A DNA stretch of 64,000 nt, from assembly GCA_001442985.1 (NCBI GenBank), contig LDYB01000019.1, positions 186,001-250,000 of the forward strand, given 5' to 3'. How positions within the stretch are numbered: position 1 is the first letter of the stretch; every line of letters starts with the position of its first letter. Shown here piece by piece: positions 1-9,966 of the stretch. The notes beneath the pieces are model-generated. The model did no database searches. It was not told the origin of the DNA and was given only the letters and a program-made list of their open reading frames with translations. The stretch is from Armatimonadetes bacterium DC. GTDB taxonomy: Bacteria; Armatimonadota; Fimbriimonadia; Fimbriimonadales; GBS-DC. A program made the translations under genes and the position numbers.

Positions 1-1
1 C

Positions 2-799
2 GGGCTGATGAGTCTGGTGCTGGAATCCCAAACGCGGGACGAGCCACTGCTGTCGGTGGTGTTGAATGCGCCAGAAATCAGTTTAGACCCTGACGACGCC
101 GAGAAGCTGGCGCGGTTTGTGGGCTGGTTTGCGCCCTTGATGCAGGCGGTGGGGCGCGAGTCGGTCGGCTGGATTATGGCGCGTGCGCTGGAATATTCCG
201 CCTACGAGGCGAAACTGCTTGGGTTACCGCGTGGCAGGCAGATGGTCGCGAATGTGCGCAAACTGCTGGCGCTTGCTTTAGAGCAGCCAACGCTCACGCC
301 TGCCCAGTTCGCCGAGCAGCTCGATATGATGCACCGCACCGAGCAGCAGGAAGGGCATGCCCCCACTTACGAGGAGACCGCGAATGTCGTGCGGTTTTAC
401 ACCGTGCATGGCGCGAAAGGGCTGGAATTTCCTGTGGTGTTTCTGGTGGATACCGCCTATCGTCCGCGCCAGCGGGACAGCGCGGTGTTGACCGAGCCAC
501 GCGAGCGACTGCTGGGCACGCGCCTCCGTGTTCCAGACTCCGCCCAGCCTTATGAGAGCCTGCTCTACACCTTGCTACTTGAAGAGCGCAAAAAGCAGGA
601 GGAGGCAGAGGAGCTGCGCGCGCTCTATGTGGCGCTCACGCGCGCCCGCGACTACCTGATTGTCTGCCTCAGCCACAGCCAGAGCAACGAGTGGTGTCGG
701 GCGCTGGCAGGCGCGCTGGCAGAAACGCTCAACAAGCGTCAGACGCGCTTCACACTCCCAAACGGAGGCTGTGGGCAGATGGTCTATTGCGAAGAGTGA
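2..799 (+). CDS. UvrD/AddA-type helicase, C-terminal part (truncated by window edge)
   Basis: Motifs TVHGAKGLEFPVVFLVDT and RALYVALTRARDYL typical of the UvrD/AddA C-terminal helicase domain; frame is open to the window start. Confidence 0.85.
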   Translation, partial: GLMSLVLESQTRDEPLLSVVLNAPEISLDPDDAEKLARFVGWFAPLMQAVGRESVGWIMARALEYSAYEAKLLGLPRGRQMVANVRKLLALALEQPTLTPAQFAEQLDMMHRTEQQEGHAPTYEETANVVRFYTVHGAKGLEFPVVFLVDTAYRPRQRDSAVLTEPRERLLGTRLRVPDSAQPYESLLYTLLLEERKKQEEAEELRALYVALTRARDYLIVCLSHSQSNEWCRALAGALAETLNKRQTRFTLPNGGCGQMVYCEE

Positions 800-1974
800 A
801 GCACTTCGTGCCCAGCCGTGAGCGCCGCCTGCCACACCTGCTGAAGCGGAACCCCATGCTCACGGGCAAGGCGGGCGCAGTCCTCGTATTCCGGGGCGGA
901 GTGCAAAATCTGCTCGCCATCTCGCGCCAATTTGATTCGCACCGTGCCATAGGGGGTCTGCACCTCGCGAATTTCGCGCTGGAGGCATCGGCGATGGAGT
1001 AGGCTGTAGCGCACGCCCAGCGTCGGCGTCTCGGTGAGCAGAAGATTCATCAGGGCGTCGGCGCGGTCGGGCGGCGCAAGCAGAGTCATCAAGACGCCGG
1101 GGCGGTTCTTTTTCATCTGCACGGGCGTCAGGAAAGCGTCCAGCGCGCCCTGCGCCAGCGCCTGCTCCAGCACATAGCCCATCAGCTGGGGCGTGGCGTC
1201 GTCAAGGTGGGTCTCAATCTGCACGACGCTCTGCCAGTTGCCCTGCGCATCCTGCACGCCATACGATTCGCCCAGAAACAGGCGCAACAGGTTGGGCAAA
1301 GGACGCACCGCCTGACCTGTGCCATAACCGACCGCTTCCCAGCGCATGGGGGGTTGAACCCCAAACTCGCTGGCGAGCGCGACGGCAAGCGCCGCGCCTG
1401 TGGGCGTTACGGTTTCGCCCGTTATCGGGATGCCGTAGGTGGGAACCCCGAACAGCAGTTCCACCACAGCAGGCGCGGGTAGGGGCAGGTTGCCGTGCGC
1501 CGCGCTCACGAACCCGCGTCCCATCGGCAACGGCGAGCAGACCACGCGCTCCACACCCAGCCGCTCCAGCGCCCAGCATGCGCCCACCACATCCAGAATC
1601 GCATCCACCGCGCCCACCTCATGAAAATGCACGCGATCGGGCGTCGTGCCATGCACCCGCGCCTCCGCTTCCGCCAGCCGCGTGAAGACCGCCATCGCGC
1701 GAGCTTTGACGGTCTCGCTCAAAGGGGCGTTCCCGATAATCTCCACCACATCGCTGAGGTGGCGGTGCGGTTGCTCTTCGGAGACTCGAATCTGCACGCG
1801 CCGAGCGAAAACCGCATCCACCTCCACGCGCTCAGAGTGCCACTCCCATCCTGAAACAGGCAACGCGCGTAAAGTTGCCACCAGTTCCGATTCGGGGACT
1901 CCGACCTCAATCAGTGCGGCGAGCATCATGTCGCCCGCAATCCCACCGATACTGTCTATGTAGAGCGTTCGCAC
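784..1974 (-). CDS. larC: Nickel pincer cofactor biosynthesis protein LarC (DUF111)
   Basis: N-term [47 protein letters not shown]; 396 aa. Confidence 0.93.
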   Translation of the reverse strand: MRTLYIDSIGGIAGDMMLAALIEVGVPESELVATLRALPVSGWEWHSERVEVDAVFARRVQIRVSEEQPHRHLSDVVEIIGNAPLSETVKARAMAVFTRLAEAEARVHGTTPDRVHFHEVGAVDAILDVVGACWALERLGVERVVCSPLPMGRGFVSAAHGNLPLPAPAVVELLFGVPTYGIPITGETVTPTGAALAVALASEFGVQPPMRWEAVGYGTGQAVRPLPNLLRLFLGESYGVQDAQGNWQSVVQIETHLDDATPQLMGYVLEQALAQGALDAFLTPVQMKKNRPGVLMTLLAPPDRADALMNLLLTETPTLGVRYSLLHRRCLQREIREVQTPYGTVRIKLARDGEQILHSAPEYEDCARLAREHGVPLQQVWQAALTAGHEVLHSSQ

Positions 1975-2066
1975 GCCTCTTCGATTTCGTGTCGCTTTGC
2001 TCCTGTCCTGCAGGGGCTATCAGCCATCAGATAAAAACAGGTACACTACTGGTGGAGGTTGAACCC

Positions 2067-3143
2067 ATGAAACGAATTCTGTTGTTGACGAGCGCGTTCG
2101 TAGTGCTGGCGCTGGGCATTCCCAGCCACGCCCAGACCCTCAAGGAAGGGGATACACCGCCCCCCATCAAAGTCGCCAGGTGGATTAAGGGCGAACCTGT
2201 TACCGAGTTCCGCAAAGACCATGTGTATGTCGTCGAGTTCTGGGCGACATGGTGCGGACCGTGCCGCCAGAGCATTCCGCACCTGACCGAGTTAGCCAAA
2301 AAACATCAGGGCAAAGTCACCATCATCGGCGTGAGCGTATGGGAGCGCGTGCCCATCGAAGAGGTGGAGAAGTTCGTGCGCAACATGGGCGAGAAAATGA
2401 ACTACACGGTTGCGGCGGACGACTCGGAGCGCACGATGGCGAAAACATGGATGGAAGCCGCCCAGCAAAGGGGTATTCCCACCGCCTTCGTGATTGCGGG
2501 GGGACGCATCGTCTGGATCGGACACCCCATGGCGATGGACGAGCCGCTGGAGGAGATCCTCAAAGGCACTTTCAACTGGCAGGAGGCGGCTCGAAAGCGT
2601 CAGGAAGCAGAAAAGCGCGAGGCGCTGATTGAAGAGGCGCTGCAAGGTATTCAGAAACTGGTTCAGCAGCGTAAATTCGGCGAGGCAGTCGCCGAGCTGG
2701 ATAAGTTTCTTGAGAAGCACCCCGACCTGCGCGCCGAACTGGCATTCTTCCGCTTTAACCTGCTGATTCGCCACGATGAGTCGCAGGCTTACGCCTACGC
2801 ACGCCAGCTGCTGGAAAGCGAGGGGAAAGAGAACCCCTTCCTGTTGAACGCGGTTGCGTGGACGATTGCCGCGGGCAGCCCGGATTTGCAACTGAAACAG
2901 CCTGACTACGCGCTCGCCGTGCAGATTGCCGAGCGCGCCGTCCAGCTCAGAAAGGATGACCCGAACATTCTCGACACGCTCGCCTATGCCTACTTCAAGA
3001 AGGGCGAAATCGCAAAAGCGATTGAAACCCAGCGCAAGGCGGTCGCCCTCGCCGAGAAAGACCCGCAGTTTGACCGCGAAACTCTCAACGAAATGCGCGA
3101 GCGTCTCGCACAGTTCGAAAAAGCCAGCCAGCAACCGAAATAA
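2067..3143 (+). CDS. Secreted TlpA-like thioredoxin-fold protein with C-terminal TPR-like region
   Basis: Signal peptide [34 protein letters not shown] active site; start at 2067 preceded by ggagg; ORF-track start 1875 is too far upstream. Confidence 0.88.
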   Translation: MKRILLLTSAFVVLALGIPSHAQTLKEGDTPPPIKVARWIKGEPVTEFRKDHVYVVEFWATWCGPCRQSIPHLTELAKKHQGKVTIIGVSVWERVPIEEVEKFVRNMGEKMNYTVAADDSERTMAKTWMEAAQQRGIPTAFVIAGGRIVWIGHPMAMDEPLEEILKGTFNWQEAARKRQEAEKREALIEEALQGIQKLVQQRKFGEAVAELDKFLEKHPDLRAELAFFRFNLLIRHDESQAYAYARQLLESEGKENPFLLNAVAWTIAAGSPDLQLKQPDYALAVQIAERAVQLRKDDPNILDTLAYAYFKKGEIAKAIETQRKAVALAEKDPQFDRETLNEMRERLAQFEKASQQPK

Positions 3144-3187
3144 TCGAAATCTTTCGGGTACAATACGCTTCTGGAGGTGAACGAAGC

Positions 3188-4609
3188 GTGCCAGACACGC
3201 TGGCGCACCCGAACTGGGAGGAGTGGCTGAACGCACTGGGGCAGGCAACTCCTCCCGACAGGGTGATCGAAAACGCGCTGCACTGGCTCTTAGAGCGAAC
3301 AGGCGCCCAGACCGCCTTTCTGATCCTGCCCGATACAACGGGGGAGTGGATCGATATTGCCCACGCCGTCGGTGCCGAAGCGGAAGCCCTGAAGGGACTC
3401 CGCCTGCGCCCCAGCGAGACCCTGCTTGAACCGACTCTCACCCTCGGCACGACCTGGTGGTACGAAGCCCCGACATCCCAGACAACGCCCATCATCCTGC
3501 GCAAACCCGTCGGAGGCATTCGCACAGGTCTTGCCGTGCCCCTTCCGGGCATCCCGCTCAGTGCGCTCGGCGTGCTGAACTGCGCGGAACCCTTTACCGA
3601 AACGGAGCAACAGATTCTGGAGTCGCTCGCTCCTGTGCTGAGTGTGCTGGTCCGCTATCAGGACTCCTGCGCTCGCGAACAGACTCAGGCGCGGATGCTC
3701 GCATGGTTCACGCGGCTCCCTCATCTGATTGGGGCAGACCCCAGCCTGCAGAACGCGCTGAACACGGTCGCCTCCGCCATGCAGGCGCTCGGCAGTGCAG
3801 GGGGCGGGATCTGGCTCTACAACGACGAGCGTACCGTATTGCTGAACGCCATCCGATTCGGCGCCCATCCGCTCCCCGATGTGCTGCTGGGGCTGGAACT
3901 CCCTCAGGGCTGGGACATGCGCGTCTCGGAGATGGTTCGGGACGGGCGCGCCCTGGTGGTGGTGCCACTGCGCCTTGCGGAGCAGAAGGTGCTGGGATTT
4001 GTTTCCCTCACGCTCCCGCTGGAGGAGCCAGCGCTCGCCGAGTGGCTGGAAGCCATCGCAGGGCATTTCGCGCTGGTGATTCACCACGCCCTGCTTTACG
4101 AGCAGACCGCACGCCGCGCACGCCAGCTGAGCCAGCTCTACGAACTCTCCCTCAAGTTGGGCGAGACCTATACCCCGCTGGAGGTGCTGAACGAGGTGGT
4201 GGTCGCCGCCCGCGCGCTTGTGCCCCATGATGTGGCGGTGGTCTATGTGCCTGACCCTCAGGACACCGAGCGCCTGCTGCCCACGCTGGTGATGCCCGCC
4301 AACGACGCGCTCTGGAACCACTTCCCCCACCGCCTGCACAGCCTGCCCGGTTATGTTTATAGCTTCGCGACGCCGCTCAGCGCGCCCGACCTCAGCGAGA
4401 ACCCCCATAACCGCAAGGAGCCGCTGCCCAGCCAGTTCATCTCCGCACTCGCAGTCCCGCTGCAGGTGGCGGACCGTCTCTACGGCGTGCTGATGGTGCT
4501 GACCGAAACGCCCCGCGATTTTGCGCTGGCGGAAGCCGAACTGCTGTTCACGCTCGCCAACACGGGCGCCCTCCGCCTGCACGACCTCCAGCAACGCATC
4601 CATGCGTAA
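3188..4609 (+). CDS. GAF-domain containing protein (GTG start)
   Basis: Repeated GAF-like blocks (AVPLPGIPLSALGVLN, AVPLQVADRLYGVLMVL); SD ggaggtga before GTG. Confidence 0.72.
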   Translation: MPDTLAHPNWEEWLNALGQATPPDRVIENALHWLLERTGAQTAFLILPDTTGEWIDIAHAVGAEAEALKGLRLRPSETLLEPTLTLGTTWWYEAPTSQTTPIILRKPVGGIRTGLAVPLPGIPLSALGVLNCAEPFTETEQQILESLAPVLSVLVRYQDSCAREQTQARMLAWFTRLPHLIGADPSLQNALNTVASAMQALGSAGGGIWLYNDERTVLLNAIRFGAHPLPDVLLGLELPQGWDMRVSEMVRDGRALVVVPLRLAEQKVLGFVSLTLPLEEPALAEWLEAIAGHFALVIHHALLYEQTARRARQLSQLYELSLKLGETYTPLEVLNEVVVAARALVPHDVAVVYVPDPQDTERLLPTLVMPANDALWNHFPHRLHSLPGYVYSFATPLSAPDLSENPHNRKEPLPSQFISALAVPLQVADRLYGVLMVLTETPRDFALAEAELLFTLANTGALRLHDLQQRIHA

Positions 4610-5366
4610 GCCCAGCCTCAGCCCCACCAAAATCACCACCTACCTCACCTGCAGGGTGAAATATTACTGGGCGTACCTCACTCCCTACGGCAAATGGATG
4701 AAGCGCCCGAACGCCGCGCTCTCGCTGGGTGCGAACCTGCACCGCGTGCTTCAAGCGTTTCATGAGCTGGGCGGTGCAGAAACCCTTTCCGAAGCGCAAA
4801 CCCGCACCCTGCTGGAACAACTCTGGAGCCACGAGGGCTTTGCAACCCCCCACGAAAGCGAACAGCATAAACAACTCGGCGAAACCCTCCTCCAAAACTA
4901 TTACCAGACGCAGGCAGAGCAACCTTCCGAAGCCCGATTGCTGTTCACCGAGCGGCTCCTGCGCAAAGATATGGGCGAGTTTGTGCTGATTGGGCGAATC
5001 GACCGCGTGGACGAGTACCCCGACGGCACGCTGGAGATTATTGACTACAAAAGCGGACGCAAGCAGCTCACCCCAGAGCAAGTGCAGGACGATATTGCAC
5101 TCCACTGCTACGCGTTGCTGTTACGCGAACTCTATCCCGAGCGCCCGCTCCGAATCGCGATTTATGCCCTGCAAATTGGCGAAAAGCTCAGCCTGCCTGT
5201 AGAACAAGATACCCTTGACGAGTTTGCGACCCTCATTCACGACCTCGGGGTGCAGATTCTAACCGAAGACTACTCGGCGATTGTGCCTGAACCGTTTGAA
5301 GCATGTGAGGGGTGCGAGTTTTTTGAGCTCTGTCAGCGCCATTTCTGGCGCGACCGTATGGGGTAG
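4602..5366 (+). CDS. RecB-family PD-(D/E)XK nuclease
   Basis: LSPTKITTYLTCRVKYYW; GRIDRVDEYPDGTLEIIDYKSG; C-terminal CxxCxxxxxC; overlaps preceding stop (ATGCGTAA). Confidence 0.88.
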   Translation: MRKPSLSPTKITTYLTCRVKYYWAYLTPYGKWMKRPNAALSLGANLHRVLQAFHELGGAETLSEAQTRTLLEQLWSHEGFATPHESEQHKQLGETLLQNYYQTQAEQPSEARLLFTERLLRKDMGEFVLIGRIDRVDEYPDGTLEIIDYKSGRKQLTPEQVQDDIALHCYALLLRELYPERPLRIAIYALQIGEKLSLPVEQDTLDEFATLIHDLGVQILTEDYSAIVPEPFEACEGCEFFELCQRHFWRDRMG

Positions 5367-5375
5367 ACTTAACTT

Positions 5376-7208
5376 ATGCAGTTTCAGTCGCTGGGGGTAT
5401 TGCTCTGGTTTTTGCCGGTGGCGGCGTTTATCATCTTTCTTTACCTGCTCAAGGTGCGCCGTCGGGAGATTCGTGTGCCCGCGCGTTTCCTCTGGCCCAC
5501 GATTACGACCGATGTGCGTGCGAATGCCCTCTTCCAGAAGCTGCGCCCGAACCTGTTGCTGTTTCTGCAGTTGTTGATTGCGTTTCTGTTGCTTGCCGCT
5601 CTGGCGCGTCCCATGATTCAGGCAAGGGGGCTACCGGGGCAATCCGTGATTGTAGTGGACGCCTCTGCCAGTATGGGCGCAGTAGAAAACGGCAAGTCGC
5701 GTTTTGAGCGTGCGCGGGAACGCCTGCGGGCACTGGTGCGCGAACTGAACCCCGGCGAGCAGGTTGCCATTATTGAAGCGGGAGCGCAGGTGCGTGTGGC
5801 TGCCTCACTAACTGCGGATAAGCAACGGCTCTACAGCGCGATAGACAGCCTGCAGCTCACAGATACGGCGGGCAACATCGACGAAGCGTTGCGCCTTGCC
5901 AGCGCGCTGGTCGGCAAGAATCAGAGCGGGCGCATTGTTCTGCTTTCAGATGGCGCGTTCCCGCCAGTAAGTGATTTCTCGCCCGGAAATGCGCAGCTCA
6001 TATATGAGTCGCTGGGCGCAACACGCGAGAATGTTGCCATCACCGCGATGGATGTGCAACCGCGTGCAGAGGGCTACGAGTGGTTCGTCGCCATGCGCAA
6101 CTTCGGCGCATCAGAAGCCTCAGGCGTTCTGGAGTTCTATTCGGGGGGCAAGCTCATCGATGCGCGGCAGATTAAAATCGCGCCCGGGCAGACTCTGGCG
6201 CAGACTTTGCGTGCCCGCCAGCTCGCTGAACCGCTGGAAGCACGCCTGAACATAGACGACGCGCTCGCCAGCGATAACCGCGCCTACCGCGTGGGGATTA
6301 CCGAACAAACGCGCCGTGTGTTGATTGTGGGGGAGGGCAACTTCTTTCTGGAGCGTGCGCTCGCTCTGGAGCCGAATGTGGAAGTGAACAAAGCGCCCAG
6401 CGTGCCCGAATCGGAGCGGGGTCAGCGCGTCGGCGATAGCCAGTATGACCTGATTATTTTTGACAACACACCGCCTGTGCCCGTCAAGGCGCGCGCGGTG
6501 ATGGTCATTCGGGCGCAGGGCGGACCGATTGCGAAACTCTCCGGGCAGGTCAAAACGCCCCGAATCGCCGTCTGGGAAAAGGAGCATCCCCTGTTGCGGT
6601 ATGTGGAGCTGGCGCCCGTGCTGATTGATAACGCGCCGCGCATGGAGCCTGCCCCATGGGCAAAAGTGATCGCGGAAAGCCAGCAAACCCCGCTGATTGT
6701 GGCAGGCGAACATGCGGGCAGGCGCTGGGTGGGTATCGGCTGGAACCTGCTGGAGTCTGATTTTCCCCTTCAGCCCGCGTTTCCCATCTTTATCGGAAAC
6801 CTGCTCAGGTGGGCAACTGGCGAGCAGGGTGGCACACAGGGTTTCACGGTGCGCACGGGCACACCCTTCAGCGTGAATGTGCCTCCCGATGAAACGCGCC
6901 TGACCCTGACAGCACCCGACTCGCAAAAGCAAGAGTTTCCCGTGAACGAAGGCACGCTTATTGTGCCCGGATTGCCGCGTGTGGGGCTTTACACGCTTCA
7001 GGGCAACAAAGTGCGCATCCCGGTTGGGGGCAACCTGTTCAATACCGACGAGTCGGATATTGCGCCGCGCCAGACGATTCAGCTGGGTGGGCGCACGGTG
7101 CAGGCGCAGGGGCAGATGTTCACCCTGCGCGACCTGTGGCGCCCGATTGTGCTTCTCATGCTGGCAATCCTGATGCTGGAGTGGTGGGTGTTTGTCAAGC
7201 GCTCGTAG
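5376..7208 (+). CDS. BatA/vWA-domain membrane protein
   Basis: N-terminal BatA-like LWFLPVAAFIIFLYLLKVRRREIRVPARFLWP; vWA VVDASASMGAVENGKSRFERARE; C-terminal TM segment. Confidence 0.85.
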   Translation: MQFQSLGVLLWFLPVAAFIIFLYLLKVRRREIRVPARFLWPTITTDVRANALFQKLRPNLLLFLQLLIAFLLLAALARPMIQARGLPGQSVIVVDASASMGAVENGKSRFERARERLRALVRELNPGEQVAIIEAGAQVRVAASLTADKQRLYSAIDSLQLTDTAGNIDEALRLASALVGKNQSGRIVLLSDGAFPPVSDFSPGNAQLIYESLGATRENVAITAMDVQPRAEGYEWFVAMRNFGASEASGVLEFYSGGKLIDARQIKIAPGQTLAQTLRARQLAEPLEARLNIDDALASDNRAYRVGITEQTRRVLIVGEGNFFLERALALEPNVEVNKAPSVPESERGQRVGDSQYDLIIFDNTPPVPVKARAVMVIRAQGGPIAKLSGQVKTPRIAVWEKEHPLLRYVELAPVLIDNAPRMEPAPWAKVIAESQQTPLIVAGEHAGRRWVGIGWNLLESDFPLQPAFPIFIGNLLRWATGEQGGTQGFTVRTGTPFSVNVPPDETRLTLTAPDSQKQEFPVNEGTLIVPGLPRVGLYTLQGNKVRIPVGGNLFNTDESDIAPRQTIQLGGRTVQAQGQMFTLRDLWRPIVLLMLAILMLEWWVFVKRS

Positions 7209-7247
7209 CGTTGGGCGGCGAGGGGGGATATGGTATACTCTTATGGG

Positions 7248-8153
7248 ATGAGCCCAACCGAGCTTTTGGAGCAGATAGTCCGCGCACTTGAGACCCACCC
7301 GGAGTGGCGTCTCCCATTTTTGCGCGCGCTGGGGCTGGAGGGGTTATTGCCGCTCCCTGAAAAGCTGGAAATCTATCGACGCGAGGATCAGGAGCGGTTT
7401 GACCGCCTTGAGAACGCTCTCACACATCTTGCGGCAGGCATGGAGGAGCTCCGACAGGTCGTGCAGCGCCTGACCATAGGGCAGGAAGAGCTTCGCGCGG
7501 GGCAGGAAGCGTTGCGTGCCGAGATGCGCCAAGAGATTGAGACCCTCAAAGCCGGGCAGGAACAACTGCGCGCGGGGCAGGAAGCGTTGCGTGCCGAGAT
7601 GCGCCAGGAGATTGACGCCCTCAAAGCCGGGCAGGAACAACTGCGTGCCGAGATGCATCGGGAAATCGGGCGGTTAGATGAGCGCTACAACCAATTGCGG
7701 GAGGTGGTGAACGGCATTCTCAAGGATCTCGCGGTTCTCAAGGGCAGCGACCGCGAGCGCTACTATCGCGAGCGTGCGCCTGCCATCTTCGGGCTTCACC
7801 TGCGCAAGGTACGCCTGCTTGACATGGGGGATCTGCTTGACGAGATAGCGACACGCATTCAGCTCTCCCCAGAAGAAGAGAAAGAGCTGCTGAGCGCAGA
7901 TGGGATTTTCTACGCCCTCAAAAAGACCACGCGCGAGCCGATTTATGTGGTGCTGGAGGTCTCGTGGGTGGTGGACTCAAACGACCTTGAGCGTGTGCTA
8001 CGGCGGGCGCAAATCCTGCAGCGAGCGGGATACCCTGCCGTGCCTGTGTTAGGCGGGGTGGAAGTGGTGGACGAAGTGAAGCAGGCGGCGCAGGCAGGAC
8101 AGGTAGTGCTGGTCTCAGACGGTCAGATGATAGGGGAAGCACTGCTGGCGTGA
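7248..8153 (+). CDS. Coiled-coil protein with C-terminal PD-(D/E)XK-like region (DUF3782-like)
   Basis: Heptad-like Q/E/R-rich repeats followed by the conserved-looking block ADGIFYALKKTTREPIYVVLEVSW. Confidence 0.6.
   Translation: MSPTELLEQIVRALETHPEWRLPFLRALGLEGLLPLPEKLEIYRREDQERFDRLENALTHLAAGMEELRQVVQRLTIGQEELRAGQEALRAEMRQEIETLKAGQEQLRAGQEALRAEMRQEIDALKAGQEQLRAEMHREIGRLDERYNQLREVVNGILKDLAVLKGSDRERYYRERAPAIFGLHLRKVRLLDMGDLLDEIATRIQLSPEEEKELLSADGIFYALKKTTREPIYVVLEVSWVVDSNDLERVLRRAQILQRAGYPAVPVLGGVEVVDEVKQAAQAGQVVLVSDGQMIGEALLA
7491..7640 (+). repeat. 75-bp (25-aa) intragenic tandem repeat, two near-identical units plus partial flanking units
   Basis: LRAGQEALRAEMRQEIETLKAGQEQ / LRAGQEALRAEMRQEIDALKAGQEQ; nearly identical at DNA level. 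Confidence 0.9.
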
Positions 8154-8168
8154 GCCTGCGCCCCCCGC

Positions 8169-8852
8169 TTAGCGCCGCGGGTCGTAGCGGTCTATTGTGC
8201 CATCGGGTGTCCATGTCTGCTCAAACTTATACCACTTCGCATGCCCATCCACGAAGGTGTAGTTTGCCCCGCCGCTATGCCAGCGCATCGCCAGCTCCTG
8301 TTCTGGCTCAATGTAATACACGCTGCTACATTCGTTGGGATAGCGCCATGCCCCAGGGTGATAATGGTCCGCACCCGCGCTGAGGTTCTCTTTAATCTCC
8401 GCGATATAAATCACATTCGCAGGTGAAACGATAGAGGCAAGGCTGTTATACCCCAGACAATCGGGCAAGCCAGTAATATTGGGCAGCATCCAGAAGTTCG
8501 TGCCGTAGGAAGTGTGGCGCTTTGTTTGCTGTCCGGGCAGGGGCGCGTCCCAGTTGCGGCTGGGGTCGCTGGGACAGCGGTAGAGCAGTTTCGTGCGTGT
8601 GTACGGCTCCAGCGTGAAAAGCCACACCCAGCTCGCGCCCGAACCTGTGTGGCTGTCCAGCGGGAAACGCTCGTCATAGTCCTGCAGATACATCTGCACC
8701 GCCATGCCCATCTGGCGCATATTCGAGAGACACATCGTCTGGCGCCCCTTTTCCCGCGCCTGCGCAAACACGGGAAACAGAATTGCCGCCAGAATCGCGA
8801 TAATGGCGATTACGACCAGCAGTTCCATCAATGTAAACGCTTTGCGCATCAT
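8169..8852 (-). CDS. Type II secretion/pilin-like prepilin with H-X9-DG C-terminus (DUF1559-like)
   Basis: [57 protein letters not shown]. Confidence 0.93.
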   Translation of the reverse strand: MMRKAFTLMELLVVIAIIAILAAILFPVFAQAREKGRQTMCLSNMRQMGMAVQMYLQDYDERFPLDSHTGSGASWVWLFTLEPYTRTKLLYRCPSDPSRNWDAPLPGQQTKRHTSYGTNFWMLPNITGLPDCLGYNSLASIVSPANVIYIAEIKENLSAGADHYHPGAWRYPNECSSVYYIEPEQELAMRWHSGGANYTFVDGHAKWYKFEQTWTPDGTIDRYDPRR

Positions 8853-8920
8853 GTTTCACCTCGCTTTGGGGCGCCCCCGTCCCCTGAACAAGGGAACAGG
8901 GGCGCATCCACGCACCCGAT

Positions 8921-9322
8921 TCAGAGCGAAATCACCTGATCGGGTGGGTTGTCTGCCAGAGCGCGGTACAGGTCCGGGAAACACCCGACCTGCACGCCCT
9001 CCACTGTGCCTGCAGGGTGGCATGCCGCAGGTTGCGTGCGCCCTTCGCCAGAAGTATCACACCAGCGTGGTGAACCCTTCGCCAGATGGCGTTCCAGGGC
9101 GCACATGTCGCACATCATCAGCAGAATCCCCTTCTCGCGGGCGATTTTGGCTAACCGCTCCCCAATCGGATGACCCTGCTGTAGCGCATACACATTGTCG
9201 TCAAAGAAGAACATCCCGACCACCTCCACCCCGTGCGTTCCAGCCTCAAGCTGGGGCAGAATCATCTGCCCCAGCTTGTAGGACGCGGCACGGGGAGAGA
9301 TAAAGACATAGGCGACTTTCAT
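8921..9322 (-). CDS. DsrE-family / SaoD-like protein
   Basis: MKVAYVFISPRAASYKLGQMILPQLEAGTHGVEVVGMFFFDDNVYAL...MMCDMCA; start 9322 overlaps upstream stop as ATGA. Confidence 0.65.
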   Translation of the reverse strand: MKVAYVFISPRAASYKLGQMILPQLEAGTHGVEVVGMFFFDDNVYALQQGHPIGERLAKIAREKGILLMMCDMCALERHLAKGSPRWCDTSGEGRTQPAACHPAGTVEGVQVGCFPDLYRALADNPPDQVISL

Positions 9323-9945
9323 GCGATGCGCCTCCGCAAGCGACGGCGAACCCCCAGCACAAGCAGTCCTGCCCCCAGCGCGGTCAACGACGCTGGCTCC
9401 GGCACGAACTCCAGCGTGTAGACCACCGAGCTGCCCACTGCGTTGCCGTCCCAATCCAGCGCATTCACCAGCTCGAACTGGAACAGGAGCGGGTTATCGT
9501 GGTCGGGCAGGGTCGTGCTGGCGAAGATGATATGCTGGTGTACTGCCTCAGGGTTGCTGGGGTCGTACTCCAGCGTCCACACGCCGGGCGCGCCGACGCC
9601 AAAGATGGGGTCTGTTTCACCCTCCACAACCCCGAACAGCCCGTCCGAGATAAACACCTGCCGTATCGTGACGCGGCGCAGCTGCGGGTGAGACATCCCC
9701 TCTTCGGTGTAAAAGTCCCAGCCTACATCTACGCCAAAAAGCCCGGGCAACAGCTCCTCGAAGGTCAACTCCAGCTTATACGGCGGCTCGGCGAGCTCGT
9801 GCGGTTCAATTACCGCGGCAGAACCGTCGAGAACACCGAGATAAATATCGCCCTCATGGTCATGGTCATGCTGGGCGAACGAAACGCTCAACAGCGCAGT
9901 CAGCGCTATCATCAGTCCGAAAGTCAGCCATTGCTTCATCATCAT
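9319..9945 (-). CDS. Secreted His-rich protein with PEP-CTERM anchor (choice-of-anchor-like)
   Basis: Signal peptide then QHDHDHEGD; HQHIIFA motif; C-term VPEPASLTALGAGLLVLGVRRRLRRR. Confidence 0.8.
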   Translation of the reverse strand: MMMKQWLTFGLMIALTALLSVSFAQHDHDHEGDIYLGVLDGSAAVIEPHELAEPPYKLELTFEELLPGLFGVDVGWDFYTEEGMSHPQLRRVTIRQVFISDGLFGVVEGETDPIFGVGAPGVWTLEYDPSNPEAVHQHIIFASTTLPDHDNPLLFQFELVNALDWDGNAVGSSVVYTLEFVPEPASLTALGAGLLVLGVRRRLRRRIA

Positions 9946-9966
9946 TACCTCCTCTTTCAGTGTGCT

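Noticed and set aside
2292-4639. Long minus-strand ORFs (348 and 449 aa) opposite the thioredoxin-like and GAF genes
   Set aside because: Shadow ORFs; plus-strand frames carry recognisable domains and SDs
7491-7640. Possible CRISPR-like direct repeats
   Set aside because: Repeats are contiguous, in frame and coding; no spacers
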